Origin: Proteiniphilum propionicum
GTDB taxonomy: Bacteria; Bacteroidota; Bacteroidia; Bacteroidales; Dysgonomonadaceae
NCBI RefSeq assembly: GCF_022267555.1
Contig: NZ_CP073586.1
Location: 558,001 to 622,000, forward strand
Direction: 5' to 3'
Length of the DNA: 64,000 bases
Shown here piece by piece: positions 45,643 to 55,700 of this stretch. Positions within the stretch are counted from its first letter, which is position 1. Each line of letters opens with the position of its first letter. The notes beneath the pieces were generated by a model. That model had not been told where the DNA came from. It did no database searches and saw nothing but the letters and a program-made list of their open reading frames with translations. The position numbers were made by a program, and so were the translations under genes.

Positions 45643-47355
45643 ATGGATAGAAGAAGTTTTATTACGTACGCTACTTTATTGGGAGGTTCTGCAGCATTAA
45701 AGGGTAATAATACTTTTATACCCTCCAAGAAACATATAAAAAAGTCCATTAATTCCAGATCACGTGAACTACACGCAGATGTCATCATCCTGGGTGGAGG
45801 AATGGGGGGGTGTGCTGCCGCTCTTGCCTGTTGCCGCAATGGACTGAGTGTGATCATGACCGAAGAGACCGACTGGATTGGTGGGCAAGTGTCCCAGCAG
45901 GGAGTCCCTCCCGACGAACACCAGTGGATCGAGACCCACGGCGCACCGCAATCGTATCGAGAGTTCAGAAATAAGGTACGCAACTACTACCGTCAGAATT
46001 ATCCGCTTACGGAAGCGGCCCGCGGCCGGGTAAATCTCAATCCGGGTGATGGGAGCGTATCCAGGATATGTCATGAGCCAAGAGTTGCCGTGTCCGTCTT
46101 GACAGATATGCTTTCGCCGTTTCTTAGTACCGGAAAATTGCGGATTCTCCTTAACCATAAGGTATGGAGCAGCGAAGTCTACGGTGACCAGGTAATAAGT
46201 GTAGCAGTAAAGAGCATGGAAAAAGGTGACCGGACTATATTAACGGGTGATTCTTTCGTTGATGCAACTGAATGTGGAGATCTGCTCCCATTGACAAATA
46301 CGGAATATATTACAGGTACAGAATCGAAACATGACACTAAAGAACTGCATGCACCCGAAAAGGCTGATCCGATGAACAACCAGGCATTTACCGTCTGCTT
46401 TGCAATGGATTATCAACCCGGAAGAGACAATGTACAGGATCCTCCAAAGGAGTATGATTTCTGGAGAAAATATGTTCCTGAATTGACTCCTCCCTGGTCG
46501 GGAAGGTTGCTCGATTTATCCTACTCTAATCCACGTACGCTGCAACCTCAGAAAGTGGGCTTCGACCCATCGGGGAAAAACCCGGAAGGTCTCTTCAACT
46601 TATGGAACTACCGTCGCATCATAAACCGACAAAACTTTGTTGAAGGCACATATGATGGAGATATCACCATTGTCAACTGGCCACAAAACGATTTTCTTTT
46701 GGGTAACCTGCTGGATGTGCCGGAAAAAACATTCAAAGAAAATGTTGAAAAGGCAAAACAGTTGAGCCACGCACTCTTCTACTGGTTGCAAACCGAGGTG
46801 CCCAGACCCGATGGCGGTAAAGGATGGCACGGCCTAAGGCTGCGAGGGGATATCATGGGCACCCATGACGGGATGGCAAAATATCCCTACATCCGGGAAT
46901 CAAGACGCATCCGTGCCGAATTCACAGTTCTGGAAGAACACGTGGGAGCCGAAAACAGACGTTTGGTTGCCGGCGATATTAAAGGGATGCGTTCCGCAGA
47001 ATTTTTCGACAGTGTGGGCATCGGTTTTTATGCCATCGACCTGCATCCCTCTACAGGTGGCATCAATTATATCGACATTCCGTCGCTTCCTTTCCAAATA
47101 CCACTCGGCGCACTGCTACCCATACGTATGAACAACCTGCTCCCGGCCAACAAAAACATCGGCACCACTCATATCACCAACGGCTGTTACCGGTTGCACC
47201 CTGTGGAGTGGAGCATTGGAGAAGCGGTAGGCCAACTGATTGCTTTCGCAAAAAAGAAGGAGGTGCCTTTCAGAGCTGTAAGGGAACAGCGGGAGCTTTT
47301 GACGGATTTTCAACAAATGTTACATAAGCAGGGTGTGGAAACTGAATGGCCTTGA
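45643..47355 (+). CDS. Tat-type exported FAD-dependent oxidoreductase
   Basis: 570 residues with MDRRSFITYATLLGG, a Tat-like leader. FAD-binding motif ADVIILGGGMGGCAAALACCRNGLSVIMTEETDWIGGQVSQQG (read in parts) begins near residue 45. Other FAD_oxidored-family features are YREFRNKVRNYYRQ, SFVDATECGDLLPL, WNYRRIINRQNF, and the C-terminal NKNIGTTHITNGCYRLHPVEWSIGEAVGQL that closes the FAD site. The family is common in Bacteroidetes and Verrucomicrobia carbohydrate loci; reactions are largely unknown, probably sugar or polyol oxidation. Its end overlaps the open frame of the next gene, whose real start lies 45 bp downstream. Confidence 0.85.
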   Translation: MDRRSFITYATLLGGSAALKGNNTFIPSKKHIKKSINSRSRELHADVIILGGGMGGCAAALACCRNGLSVIMTEETDWIGGQVSQQGVPPDEHQWIETHGAPQSYREFRNKVRNYYRQNYPLTEAARGRVNLNPGDGSVSRICHEPRVAVSVLTDMLSPFLSTGKLRILLNHKVWSSEVYGDQVISVAVKSMEKGDRTILTGDSFVDATECGDLLPLTNTEYITGTESKHDTKELHAPEKADPMNNQAFTVCFAMDYQPGRDNVQDPPKEYDFWRKYVPELTPPWSGRLLDLSYSNPRTLQPQKVGFDPSGKNPEGLFNLWNYRRIINRQNFVEGTYDGDITIVNWPQNDFLLGNLLDVPEKTFKENVEKAKQLSHALFYWLQTEVPRPDGGKGWHGLRLRGDIMGTHDGMAKYPYIRESRRIRAEFTVLEEHVGAENRRLVAGDIKGMRSAEFFDSVGIGFYAIDLHPSTGGINYIDIPSLPFQIPLGALLPIRMNNLLPANKNIGTTHITNGCYRLHPVEWSIGEAVGQLIAFAKKKEVPFRAVREQRELLTDFQQMLHKQGVETEWP

Positions 47356-47399
47356 CCCGTAAGGCAGCTTTTATAAACATTATTAACAACATACAGGAG

Positions 47400-48296
47400 A
47401 TGAAAAAAACAAGCCATTTAATATTGATTCTGATTTTAGGACTAATCGCAATGAACATGAATGCAGAAGGTATGAAAAACAAAGAGAAAAGAGTAATTGT
47501 AATCTGTGCCCATCCCGATGATGCAGAATTGACAACGGGCGGTACCGGCATCCTTTTATCACGCTCAGGATATAAAGTTAAACTTGTCTCTCTTACAAAT
47601 GGCAATAAGGGACATCATGAAGGCACGAAAAACGAGATAGCTATCCGCAGATACAATGAAACTCAGGAAGTAAAGAAGCGAATGAACTGTGAATACGAGA
47701 TACTCAATAATGAAGATGGGGAACTGGAAGCAAATTTAAAAAACCGCATGGAGGTGATACGACTGATACGGGAGTGGAAAGCCGACATTGTGATCACTCA
47801 TCCTTCGTATGACTATCATCCTGATCACCGGAACACCTCTTTACTGGTACAAGATGCCGCATTTTTGGTTAATGTCCCTAAAATATTACCAGAAGTCCCG
47901 GCATTAACCGAGAGTCCTTTATTTCTTTATACGAGAGGGCGTTATGCTGATCGTCAAAAGCCCAACCCCGATATCGTAGTAGATATCACACCGGTGGTAA
48001 GAGAGAAAGCATATATCATTGATGCTCATGCATCCCAAATATATGAATGGTTGCCCTGGATTAACCGGAGCAACAAGATCATTCCAGACACACAAGAAGA
48101 GAAAATTGAATATATCCTGAAAGAATATGTGCTGAAGCGGGGAGAGATAAAGGAAAAAGACAGACCTGTTGTTGAAAAATGGTATGGGAGCAAGGCAAAA
48201 GAAGTAAAAACAATCGAAGCATTTGAAATCTGCGAATTTGGCCGTAGTGTCGACGATCGGGAGATCAGGGAATTATTCCCAATGTTTCCCAAATAA
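47400..48296 (+). CDS. PIG-L-family N-acetylglucosamine deacetylase-like protein
   Basis: 298 residues from ATG 47400 (MKKTSHLILILILGLIAMNMNAEG, a signal peptide). An AGGAG Shine-Dalgarno at 47395-47399 abuts this ATG, unusually strong here, although tight; it supports 47400 over the open frame from 47346. Zn-site motifs are VICAHPDDAELTTGG and THPSYDYHPDHRNTS, with FLYTRGRYADRQKPNPDIVVDI later. PIG-L enzymes N-deacetylate GlcNAc in GlcNAc-PI, mycothiol and bacillithiol precursors, or other GlcNAc conjugates. Exported here, it likely works on glycan fragments from locus B. Followed by a 411-bp intergenic region with a MITE-like copy. Confidence 0.9.
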   Translation: MKKTSHLILILILGLIAMNMNAEGMKNKEKRVIVICAHPDDAELTTGGTGILLSRSGYKVKLVSLTNGNKGHHEGTKNEIAIRRYNETQEVKKRMNCEYEILNNEDGELEANLKNRMEVIRLIREWKADIVITHPSYDYHPDHRNTSLLVQDAAFLVNVPKILPEVPALTESPLFLYTRGRYADRQKPNPDIVVDITPVVREKAYIIDAHASQIYEWLPWINRSNKIIPDTQEEKIEYILKEYVLKRGEIKEKDRPVVEKWYGSKAKEVKTIEAFEICEFGRSVDDREIRELFPMFPK

Positions 48297-48398
48297 CAAA
48301 GGTTTTGTTAAATTTGACTTAATAGCCGTATAGCCTGATAATTATTCCGTTCTTTTAATCAGTCAGGTGCGAGAAGTCCGTTTAAAACAGTTGATTAT

Positions 48399-48510
48399 TG
48401 AGTCTGCTCCGAAAACCCCAAAACCCGATTTCAGAAGGTCACAACTCGCTGGAAATCGATAGCATTCTTTGTTGGATTTTCAGCAAAAAAGACTTATCGG
48501 AGGGGACTCA
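48399..48510 (+). mobile_element. MITE-like element, copy 2 (112 bp)
   Basis: Ends are TGAGTCTGCTCC and GGAGGGGACTCA. The flanking bases are TTAT on the left (48395-48398) and TTAT on the right (48511-48514), a perfect 4-bp target duplication. The internal part includes GAAAACCCCAAAACCCGATTT, CAACTCGCTGGAAATC and AAAAAAGACTTAT, shared with copies 3 and 4. Confidence 0.85.
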
Positions 48511-48573
48511 TTATTGAAATAGAAGAAGAAATATAAAAACAATATTCGCAACTTGATAAAAATAAGCAAAAAA

Positions 48574-48654
48574 AAGAGCAATAAGCTTTCAAGAAGATCG
48601 TTTTTTAAATCGTCAGGCATAACCACACATGAGGAAGGAATCCGGCACAATTAA
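48574..48654 (+). pseudogene. Vestige of a Tat-signal gene start
   Basis: The frame KSNKLSRRSFFKSSGI resembles the MNKLSRRSFLKSSG-type Tat leader of Bacteroidetes exported enzymes, but has no ATG in frame nearby and stops after HEEGIRHN. It lies 54 bp before the SGNH hydrolase gene. It may be chance. Confidence 0.35.
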
Positions 48655-48707
48655 AGAACGGGCCAAAAAATCCATCTGACAATAATGTAAATAATAAAAA
48701 TAACCAG

Positions 48708-49787
48708 ATGACAAAAGTAAATTTGTTTTTAGCATGTATCCTCTATTTAGTCACATCGCAAATACATGCGCAAACGGTATATTATGAGGCAGATCAGTTT
48801 CAGCTTATAGGAAAAATATCGGAAGAAACCGAGACACGATACGAACGACTCCCGGCCTACCTTAAAGAGAGGTGCCGCGCTCCGTTATGGAATTTGGGAA
48901 AAAACAGTTCCGGCCTAGCGTTACGTTTCAGGACAAACAGCAGTGCCATCTCTACGAGATGGGAAGTGGCGGGAGATAACCATATGAACCATATGACCGA
49001 TACAGGTATCAAGGGGATCGATCTCTATGCTTGGGAAAAAAATCACTGGCAACCTGTGAAAGCAGGCCTTCCTACAGGGAAGACAAACGAACGGGTCATT
49101 ATCTCGAATATGACGGCGCAGGAACGGGAATATATAATGTTTCTTCCTCTTTATGACGGAATTATTTCTCTCTCAATAGGCATAGACTCCACCGCCTATA
49201 TTAAAAATCCGGCACTGCCCTACCCCGACACAACTCATCCCATTCTGGTTTACGGAACCAGCATCACTCAGGGAGGATGTGCTTCAAGGCCGGGAATGTC
49301 GTATACCAACATCCTTACCCGCAAATTAAACAGGGAGGTGATTAACTTGGGATTCAGCGGAAACGGTCAGCTCGATTATGAGATTGCTGAATTAATGGCA
49401 ACTCGCCGGGATGCATCGATGTTTATACTAGACTTTATTCCCAATGTGAACGCTAAACAGCTGACTGAAAAAACAATGACTTTTTTCAACATATTGCGTA
49501 AAACCAATCCAAACACCCCGATCCTTTTCGTTGAAACAATCATTTTTCCTCATTCATTTTACGATAGAAAGACCTATGAAACAATCACGGAAAAGAACAG
49601 ACTGTTAAAAGAAGAATACGAAAAGATTAAACGCAGTGGAGATAAAAACATATACTACCTGACAGGTGATGACCTGATAGGTAATAATGGCGAAGCAACC
49701 GTTGATGGTGTACATCTTACCGATACAGGCTTCGCACGAATGGCAGAAAAACTTTTTGGAGCAATATACTGTATAGAAAACAAATAA
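48708..49787 (+). CDS. Exported two-domain SGNH/GDSL hydrolase
   Basis: 359 residues with a signal peptide (LFLACILYLVTSQIHAQ). The N-terminal jelly-roll domain (about 20-175, with LRFRTNSSAISTRWEV, GIDLYAWEKNHW, IMFLPLYDGIISLSIGI) is the SGNH_hydro N-terminal module, and the catalytic domain has VYGTSITQGGCASRPGMSY (nucleophile Ser), LGFSGNGQLDYEIAELM (Asn block) and DGVHLTDTGFARMAEKL (Asp/His). Probably an O-deacetylase for acetylated sugars. Its stop is 18 bp before the next gene, and the genes from here to the sugar porter look like one transcript. Confidence 0.88.
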   Translation: MTKVNLFLACILYLVTSQIHAQTVYYEADQFQLIGKISEETETRYERLPAYLKERCRAPLWNLGKNSSGLALRFRTNSSAISTRWEVAGDNHMNHMTDTGIKGIDLYAWEKNHWQPVKAGLPTGKTNERVIISNMTAQEREYIMFLPLYDGIISLSIGIDSTAYIKNPALPYPDTTHPILVYGTSITQGGCASRPGMSYTNILTRKLNREVINLGFSGNGQLDYEIAELMATRRDASMFILDFIPNVNAKQLTEKTMTFFNILRKTNPNTPILFVETIIFPHSFYDRKTYETITEKNRLLKEEYEKIKRSGDKNIYYLTGDDLIGNNGEATVDGVHLTDTGFARMAEKLFGAIYCIENK

Positions 49788-49805
49788 CATATAATACAGA
49801 CAACT

Positions 49806-50915
49806 ATGCTGAACAACAGAAGAGATTTTATTAAAAAAGCAGCTCTTGCCAGCGCATCAGCAGCTGCTATTCCATTGTTGCCGAGTTGTAGCAACAGCAA
49901 AAAAAATATTATGCAGGATAATGGTTCAAATATATATAAGGACAGTGAACTGAAAAGCGAACTTATTGTCCCGAGAAACAACGGAATCAAAATTACAGGT
50001 ACGTTTTTAGATGAAATTTCTCATGATATTCCTCACCAGAACTGGGGTGAAGCGGAATGGGATCTTGATTTCCAACACATGAAGGCAATAGGTATTGATA
50101 CGGTAATCATGATTCGTTCGGGTTACAAGAAATTCATTACTTACCCTTCACAATATCTGCTTGGCAAAGGATGTTATATGCCTTCTGTTGACCTGCTGGA
50201 TATGTATTTGAGACTCGCAGAGAAGTATGATATGAAATTTTACTTTGGATTGTATGATTCTGGCCATTACTGGGCTACTGGCGACATGTCGCACGAGATA
50301 GAAGACAACAAATACGTAATTGATGAGGTGTGGGAAAATTATGGCGAAAAATTTAAGAGTTTTGGGGGCTGGTATGTGAGTGGGGAGATAAGCCGCGCCA
50401 CCAAGGGAGCTATCGGAGCATTTTATGCAATGGGTAAGCAGTGTAAAGATGTATCTGGCGGATTACCCACATTTATTTCACCTTGGATAGATGGGAAAAA
50501 AGCTGTGGCAGCAAGCGGAATTTCCCTATCCAAAAACGAAGCCGTATCCGTTCAGCAGCACGAAAAGGAATGGGATGAGATTTTCGCGGGAATCCACGAA
50601 GTAGTTGATGCTGTTGCATTCCAGGATGGACATATCGATTATGATGAACTGGATGCTTTTTTCACTGTGAACAAGAAGCTGGCCGATAAATATGGTATGA
50701 AATGTTGGACAAATGCCGAGACTTTCGACCGCGATATGCCCATCAAGTTCCTGCCTATAAAATTCGATAAATTGCGCATGAAGCTGGAGGCAGCTCAACG
50801 TTGCGGATACGACAAGGCCATTACCTTTGAGTTCTCTCACTTCATGAGTCCACAGTCTGCCTACACTCAGGCGGGTAACTTATACTGCAGATATAAAGAA
50901 TACTTTAACTTGTAG
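49806..50915 (+). CDS. Tat-type exported DUF4434 protein 2
   Basis: 369 residues; leader NNRRDFIKKAALASASAAAIPLLPSC combines a Tat-type twin Arg with a possible lipobox. The DUF4434 barrel has KITGTFLDEISHDIPHQNWG, EWDLDFQHMKAIGIDTVIMIRSG, KFYFGLYDSGHYW, FGGWYVSGEISRATKG (conserved Glu, likely catalytic), PTFISPWIDGKK, DAVAFQDGHIDYDEL and CWTNAETFDRDMPIKFLP. These match a GH-clan-A-like architecture with Glu at strands 4 and 7, but the activity is unassigned. A shorter paralogue is at 43284-44330. The sugar porter follows after 5 bp. Confidence 0.85.
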   Translation: MLNNRRDFIKKAALASASAAAIPLLPSCSNSKKNIMQDNGSNIYKDSELKSELIVPRNNGIKITGTFLDEISHDIPHQNWGEAEWDLDFQHMKAIGIDTVIMIRSGYKKFITYPSQYLLGKGCYMPSVDLLDMYLRLAEKYDMKFYFGLYDSGHYWATGDMSHEIEDNKYVIDEVWENYGEKFKSFGGWYVSGEISRATKGAIGAFYAMGKQCKDVSGGLPTFISPWIDGKKAVAASGISLSKNEAVSVQQHEKEWDEIFAGIHEVVDAVAFQDGHIDYDELDAFFTVNKKLADKYGMKCWTNAETFDRDMPIKFLPIKFDKLRMKLEAAQRCGYDKAITFEFSHFMSPQSAYTQAGNLYCRYKEYFNL

Positions 50916-50920
50916 ACAAG

Positions 50921-52342
50921 ATGAACAAGGTAAATAATTTAGGCTATGTGACGTTTCTGTCCGTTGTTGCTGCATTGGGTGGTTTTTTATTCGGTTACGA
51001 TACGGCTGTAATATCCGGAACCGTTTCGCAGGTTTCCAGTCAGTTTTCGCTTACAACTCTGCAAAGTGGCTGGTATGTAGGCTGTGCTCTGGTTGGGTCG
51101 ATTACAGGTGTACTCTTCGCCGGGACATTAAGTGACCGTTTGGGACGCAAAAAAACAATGCTGATTTCAGCTATACTTTTTACTGTTTCTGCAGCAGGAT
51201 GTGCTGTCTCTGCCAATCTTGATCAGCTAGTTATTTATCGTATGATTGGCGGGGTAGGTATTGGTATTGTATCCGTAGTATGCCCTCTGTATATCTCGGA
51301 AGTTTCACCCGCATCGCACCGGGGACGTATGGTATCGCTCTACCAGCTTGCCGTTACAGTCGGGTTTCTTGGAGCTTATCTGATGAATTACTTTTTACTT
51401 GACCTGTCTGTAAATTTCTCCTCAAGCAACCCCCTTTTACTCAAAATATTTGGAACAGAAGTATGGCGAGGTATGCTGGGAGCTGAAACATTACCTGCCC
51501 TACTGTTCTTTATCATCATTTTCTTTATTCCGGAAAGCCCCCGATGGCTGATTGTAAAAGAACAGGAAAGCCGGGCATCCTCTATTTTTGCAAAAATATA
51601 TAATGACTCATCTGTTATTTCGTTTCAGATAAACGAAACAAAGTCGATGCTGCAGTCGGAAGAAAAATCTGAATGGAAATTGCTTTTAAGCCCGGGTATC
51701 TTCCGTGCAGTAATTATAGGAGCCGCTATTGCTATCTTGGGGCAATTTATGGGAGTAAATGCCGTATTGTACTACGGACCGTCAATTTTCGAAGCCAGCG
51801 GGCTCTCCAGCGGAGATTCCCTGTTCTACCAGTCGCTTATTGGTCTGGTAAATATGGGCACCACCATATTGGCACTTTTAATCATAGACAGGATAGGCAG
51901 GAAAAAGCTGGTCTATATTGGTGTATCTGGTATGATTGTTTCTCTTTTGCTTATCGGAACCTACTTTTTAATGGGAGACACATGGAATCTATCAAGCATT
52001 TTCCTGTTAGTATGTTTTCTAATGTACATATTTTTCACAGCCGGATCCATTAGTGCTGTTATTTTCGTTTTTCTGTCGGAAATGTATCCTACCCGCATCC
52101 GTGGTACCGCCATGTCTATAGCGGGACTATCTCTCTGGATAGGCACCTATCTCATCGGGCAACTTACACCGTGGATGCTTGAGACCCTTACTCCCGCCGG
52201 AACCTTCTTCCTGTTCGGTATCATGTGTATCCCTTATATGTTGATCGTATGGAAGCTTATGCCGGAAACAGCCGGTAAATCACTGGAGGAGATCGAACGA
52301 TTCTGGATGAAAGGTAAAAACTCAAGCAGCTCATCTTTATAA
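50921..52342 (+). CDS. Sugar porter-family MFS transporter
   Basis: 473 residues with about 12 hydrophobic segments, inner membrane. Sugar-porter signatures are GGFLFGYDTAVISGTVSQV, DRLGRKKTM, YRMIGGVGIGIVSVVCPLYISEVSPASHRG, PESPRWLIVKE, QFMGVNAVLYYGPSIFEASG, DRIGRKKLVYIG and PETAGKSLEEIERFW. These place it with proton/sugar symporters such as XylE. It follows the DUF4434 gene by 5 bp and probably imports the monosaccharide released by locus B enzymes; the substrate is not readable from sequence. Confidence 0.94.
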   Translation: MNKVNNLGYVTFLSVVAALGGFLFGYDTAVISGTVSQVSSQFSLTTLQSGWYVGCALVGSITGVLFAGTLSDRLGRKKTMLISAILFTVSAAGCAVSANLDQLVIYRMIGGVGIGIVSVVCPLYISEVSPASHRGRMVSLYQLAVTVGFLGAYLMNYFLLDLSVNFSSSNPLLLKIFGTEVWRGMLGAETLPALLFFIIIFFIPESPRWLIVKEQESRASSIFAKIYNDSSVISFQINETKSMLQSEEKSEWKLLLSPGIFRAVIIGAAIAILGQFMGVNAVLYYGPSIFEASGLSSGDSLFYQSLIGLVNMGTTILALLIIDRIGRKKLVYIGVSGMIVSLLLIGTYFLMGDTWNLSSIFLLVCFLMYIFFTAGSISAVIFVFLSEMYPTRIRGTAMSIAGLSLWIGTYLIGQLTPWMLETLTPAGTFFLFGIMCIPYMLIVWKLMPETAGKSLEEIERFWMKGKNSSSSSL

Positions 52343-52413
52343 CACTCTTCTTGAAAGACATGTGCCCGAAGAGATTAATACATCTAATTTTCTGCTATTT
52401 TCGCATCGAGAAA

Positions 52414-52524
52414 TGAGTCTCCTCCAATAAGTCTTTTTTCTTGAAAATTTCACAAGATGATCATTGATTTTCAATAAGTTGCAAACCGATAAAATTGGGT
52501 TTTAAGGTTTTCGGAGAGGACTCA
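52414..52524 (-). mobile_element. MITE-like element, copy 3 (111 bp, inverted)
   Basis: Read on the minus strand it starts TGAGTCCTCTCCGAAAACC and ends TTATTGGAGGAGACTCA, in line with copies 2 and 4. Flanks are GAAA (52410-52413) and GAAA (52525-52528), a perfect 4-bp target duplication. Confidence 0.85.
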
Positions 52525-52652
52525 GAAATTAAATTAGAAAATTATGTTGTCAATTAGTCGGCCTTTAAAAAGTATTCAATCATCTATATTACAGCAAATA
52601 GTAGATACATCTATTGGTTTATTTTGCAAGTTTTCGTAATTAAACACTCCTA

Positions 52653-52695
52653 TTCAAGAGCATTGAACATTTTTAGTTCATGCTCTTGAATTTTT
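52653..52695 (+). terminator. Hairpin with T-run just before the sialate operon
   Basis: TTCAAGAGCAT-T-GAAC pairs with GTTC-ATGCTCTTGAA around ATTTTTA (52653-52690), and TTTTT follows. It would terminate transcripts from the sugar porter unit. Because it also ends 9 bp before the nanS -7 box, it might instead or additionally act as an operator. Confidence 0.75.
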
Positions 52696-52698
52696 AAT

Positions 52699-52706
52699 TA
52701 TTTTTG
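52699..52706 (+). promoter_or_regulatory. Candidate -7 box of the sialate operon
   Basis: TATTTTTG matches TAnnTTTG and lies 22 nt upstream of the ATG at 52729. The palindrome 52653-52690 covers the -33 position. Confidence 0.5.
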
Positions 52707-52728
52707 CAATTATCCTATCAACAACAAT

Positions 52729-55700
52729 ATGAAGAATGTAAATTTTTTTATACTCTTTTTCCTGATTTTTGGAATACGGATTTTTGCAGGCCCAGTCAAA
52801 GTAGCCTGTGTGGGGAACTCAGTGACATTTGGTGTGGGAATTGAGAACCAGGATGAAAAGTATCCGGCTCAACTACAAGCGATGCTGGGTAAAGAATATG
52901 AAGTAAAAAACTTTGGACACAGCGGCGCTTCATTGTTAAAGAACGGATTCAGGCCATATTGGATATTACCCGAGTTTGAAGAAGCGATTTCATATAAACC
53001 GGATATCGTTATCATTCATCTCGGGCTTAATGATACTGATCCGAGAAGCTGGCCAAAATTTCGCGATGAGTTCGTAAGAGATTATTCCAGCCTGATTGAT
53101 ACCTTTAAAACAATAAACCCCGGGGCAGAGGTGAAAATTTGCAGGTTAACACCCATCTTCACCGGGCACAAACGATTCAAGTCGAGTACCAGGGACTGGT
53201 TCTGGCAGGTACAGGATGCTCTTGAAACTGTTGCTGAGATCAATAATGTAGCACTTATTGACCTTCATACGCCGCTATACCGCCGTCCCGACCTACTGCC
53301 TGATGCAGTACATCCAACCGGTGAGGGTGCCGGTATTATTGCAAGAACAGTTTATGGTGCAATTACCCAAGAGTATGGCGGACTAAGGTTAGCTCCTCCA
53401 TTCTCAAGCGGAATGGTGTTGCAACGTAAGCAACCAATCGTATTCTGGGGGACTGCCAATGGCGGGAGTGAGGTCGCGGTAAAATTCAACACATATAAAA
53501 AATCAGCCGTGACTGGCGCTGACGGAAAATGGGAGATTGAATTTCCAGCTTTGGAAGCAGGAGGTCCATATACGGCGGTTATAGAGAACGGAATATCAAA
53601 AATAATATTAAAAGATATACTTATCGGCGATGTGTGGCTTTGTTCCGGTCAATCAAACATGGAGTTCATTTTAAGTAAAGCAGCCACAGCATCTGAAGAT
53701 ATTCCTGGTGCCAACTTCCCGAAAATACGTCTGCTCAATATGCAACCTGTTGCCTATACCAATAATGAGGCATGGGAAGAGGAGACTCTGGAAAAAATTA
53801 ACCGGTTACAATATTTTACTATGGGTGAATGGCAGCGATGTACACCGGAGACAGCCGGAAATTTCTCTGCTGTGGCATACCATTTTGGGAAAAAAATCCA
53901 TCAGGAAACAGGTGTCCCGATGGGACTTATACTGAATGCTACAGGTGGCTCACCTGCTGAAGCATGGATAGACCGGCTAACACTTGAACGCCATCCCCGT
54001 TTGGTTGATATGTTTCAAAACTGGAACAATAACGATTATATAAACAGTTGGTGCCGGGAAAGAGCAACAAAGAACATAGAGTTATCCAAAAACAGCCTGC
54101 AGCGACATCCTTACCATCCAGCCTACCTTTACGAAGCCGGCATTTCAGAAATCACAAAATTAAATATAACCGGAGTTATCTGGTACCAGGGAGAATCGAA
54201 CGAGCATAATGTGGAACTGCATGAAGTGATCTTCCCCACTCTCGTGAAAAGCTGGAGAAAGGCTTGGGATAGGGAGTTCCCTTTTTATTTCGTACAACTT
54301 TCCAGTACGGCAACCGGTAGAGAAACCTGGGGGCACCTTAGAGACAGTCAGCGCAGATTATCAGCCCTTGTCCCAAAAACCGGCATGGCTGTCTCTTCAG
54401 ATCTGGGCGACAGTACCGACGTACATCCGCGTCAGAAAAAACAGATCGGGGAACGCCTTGCACGATGGGCTCTAAATCGAACATACGAGATAACGGATAT
54501 TGTTCCATCCGGTCCGTTGTTTCGCGATCTCTTTTTCGATGGAGGAGAGGGCTGGCTCTTTTTCGAATATGCCGAAGGATTGCACACCTCTGACGGGGAG
54601 CCTCTTCGCTCGTTCGAGCTGGCTGAGTATCCGGGATTGTTTTATCCGGCAACTGCAGAGGTTATTGGGAATGTTGTCAGAGTTAGTTCAAAAATGGTGA
54701 GAAATCCCAAATACGTACGTTACGGATGGAGCTCCTTTTCCGATGGAAACCTTGTGAATGGTGAAGAATTACCAGCTTCAACCTTTTCAAATGAAAATTT
54801 AGCTGTAACCTTTGCCGAAATGATACCGTCACGCACAGAACACAACAATACAAATAACGATATGAAAATAACCTGGACAAAACTAACTACAAAAGGGTTG
54901 AATAATAACCTGGCAAAGGGGTTATCAGCTACATACGCTGCACTAATAGACAACAAGCTAGTGGTTGCCGGCGGGGCCAACTTCCCCGGAAAACCCGGAT
55001 TTGAAGGCGGTTCGAAAGCATTTTACAATGAAATTATGCTGTACGATTCAACAAAAAATAAGTGGAAGCTTATAGGACACTTGCCCCATTCATCGGCTTA
55101 CGGTGTATCCGTCCCCGTTTCGGACGGTGCATTGTGGATTGGCGGAAGCACCGCTTCGCAATCACTGAAGAGCGTTTATAGAATTTCCTTATCAGGGACT
55201 GGCACTATTGATCTGAAGCCGTTCCCGGGATTACCTGCCACCATGGATAACTTTGCCGGGTGCTCTATTGGAGACAAAGTCTTTATTGGGGGAGGAAACG
55301 TGAACGGGAAACCGTCAAATACTTTTTATTTCATGGATGCGAAGACCGATTCGGGATGGACGGTTTTACCCGATTATCCGGGCCTGCCCCGCGTTCAGCC
55401 TGTGATGGCAGCCGTTGAAGAAGAGGGGAAACCTTACGTCTACCTGTTCGGTGGTTTCTTTGGCGGGGATACCGAAAATAAACCGGCAATGGCAACCGAT
55501 GTGCTTTGCTATGATGTCACAGCCGGGAAATGGGGAAAGGCTGGAGAGCAGATCGATCCGGGGACCGGAAAGCCATTTTCTCTCGGAGGTGCTGCAGCAA
55601 TGCCGGTTGACAACAGGTATATACTTTGTTTGGGAGGCGTGAATCACGATCTATTTCTCTATGCCTTAGCTTCTCAACACAGCATAGCAATCAAAGCAGA

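Larger units (their letters stand above)
48297..48707. other. Intergenic region with MITE-like copy 2 and a Tat-signal scrap
   Basis: Apart from the mobile element (48399-48510), a startless frame at 48574-48654 reads KSNKLSRRSFFKSSGITTHEE and stops, resembling the beginning of a Tat-exported protein gene whose body was deleted. No other gene is seen. Confidence 0.5.
52343..52728. other. Intergenic region before the sialate operon
   Basis: Contains MITE-like copy 3 (52414-52524), an AT-rich stretch, a strong hairpin (52653-52690) and a -7 candidate (52699-52706) only 22 nt before the nanS ATG. No gene is seen. Confidence 0.6.

Noticed and set aside
45366-45983. 205-codon minus-strand frame across the NAGPA/oxidoreductase junction
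   Set aside because: Antisense to two well-supported genes.
27330-52562. Shared 11-mer AATTAGTCGGC at 27330 and 52552
   Set aside because: An 11-base match between two positions is expected many times by chance in 64 kb.
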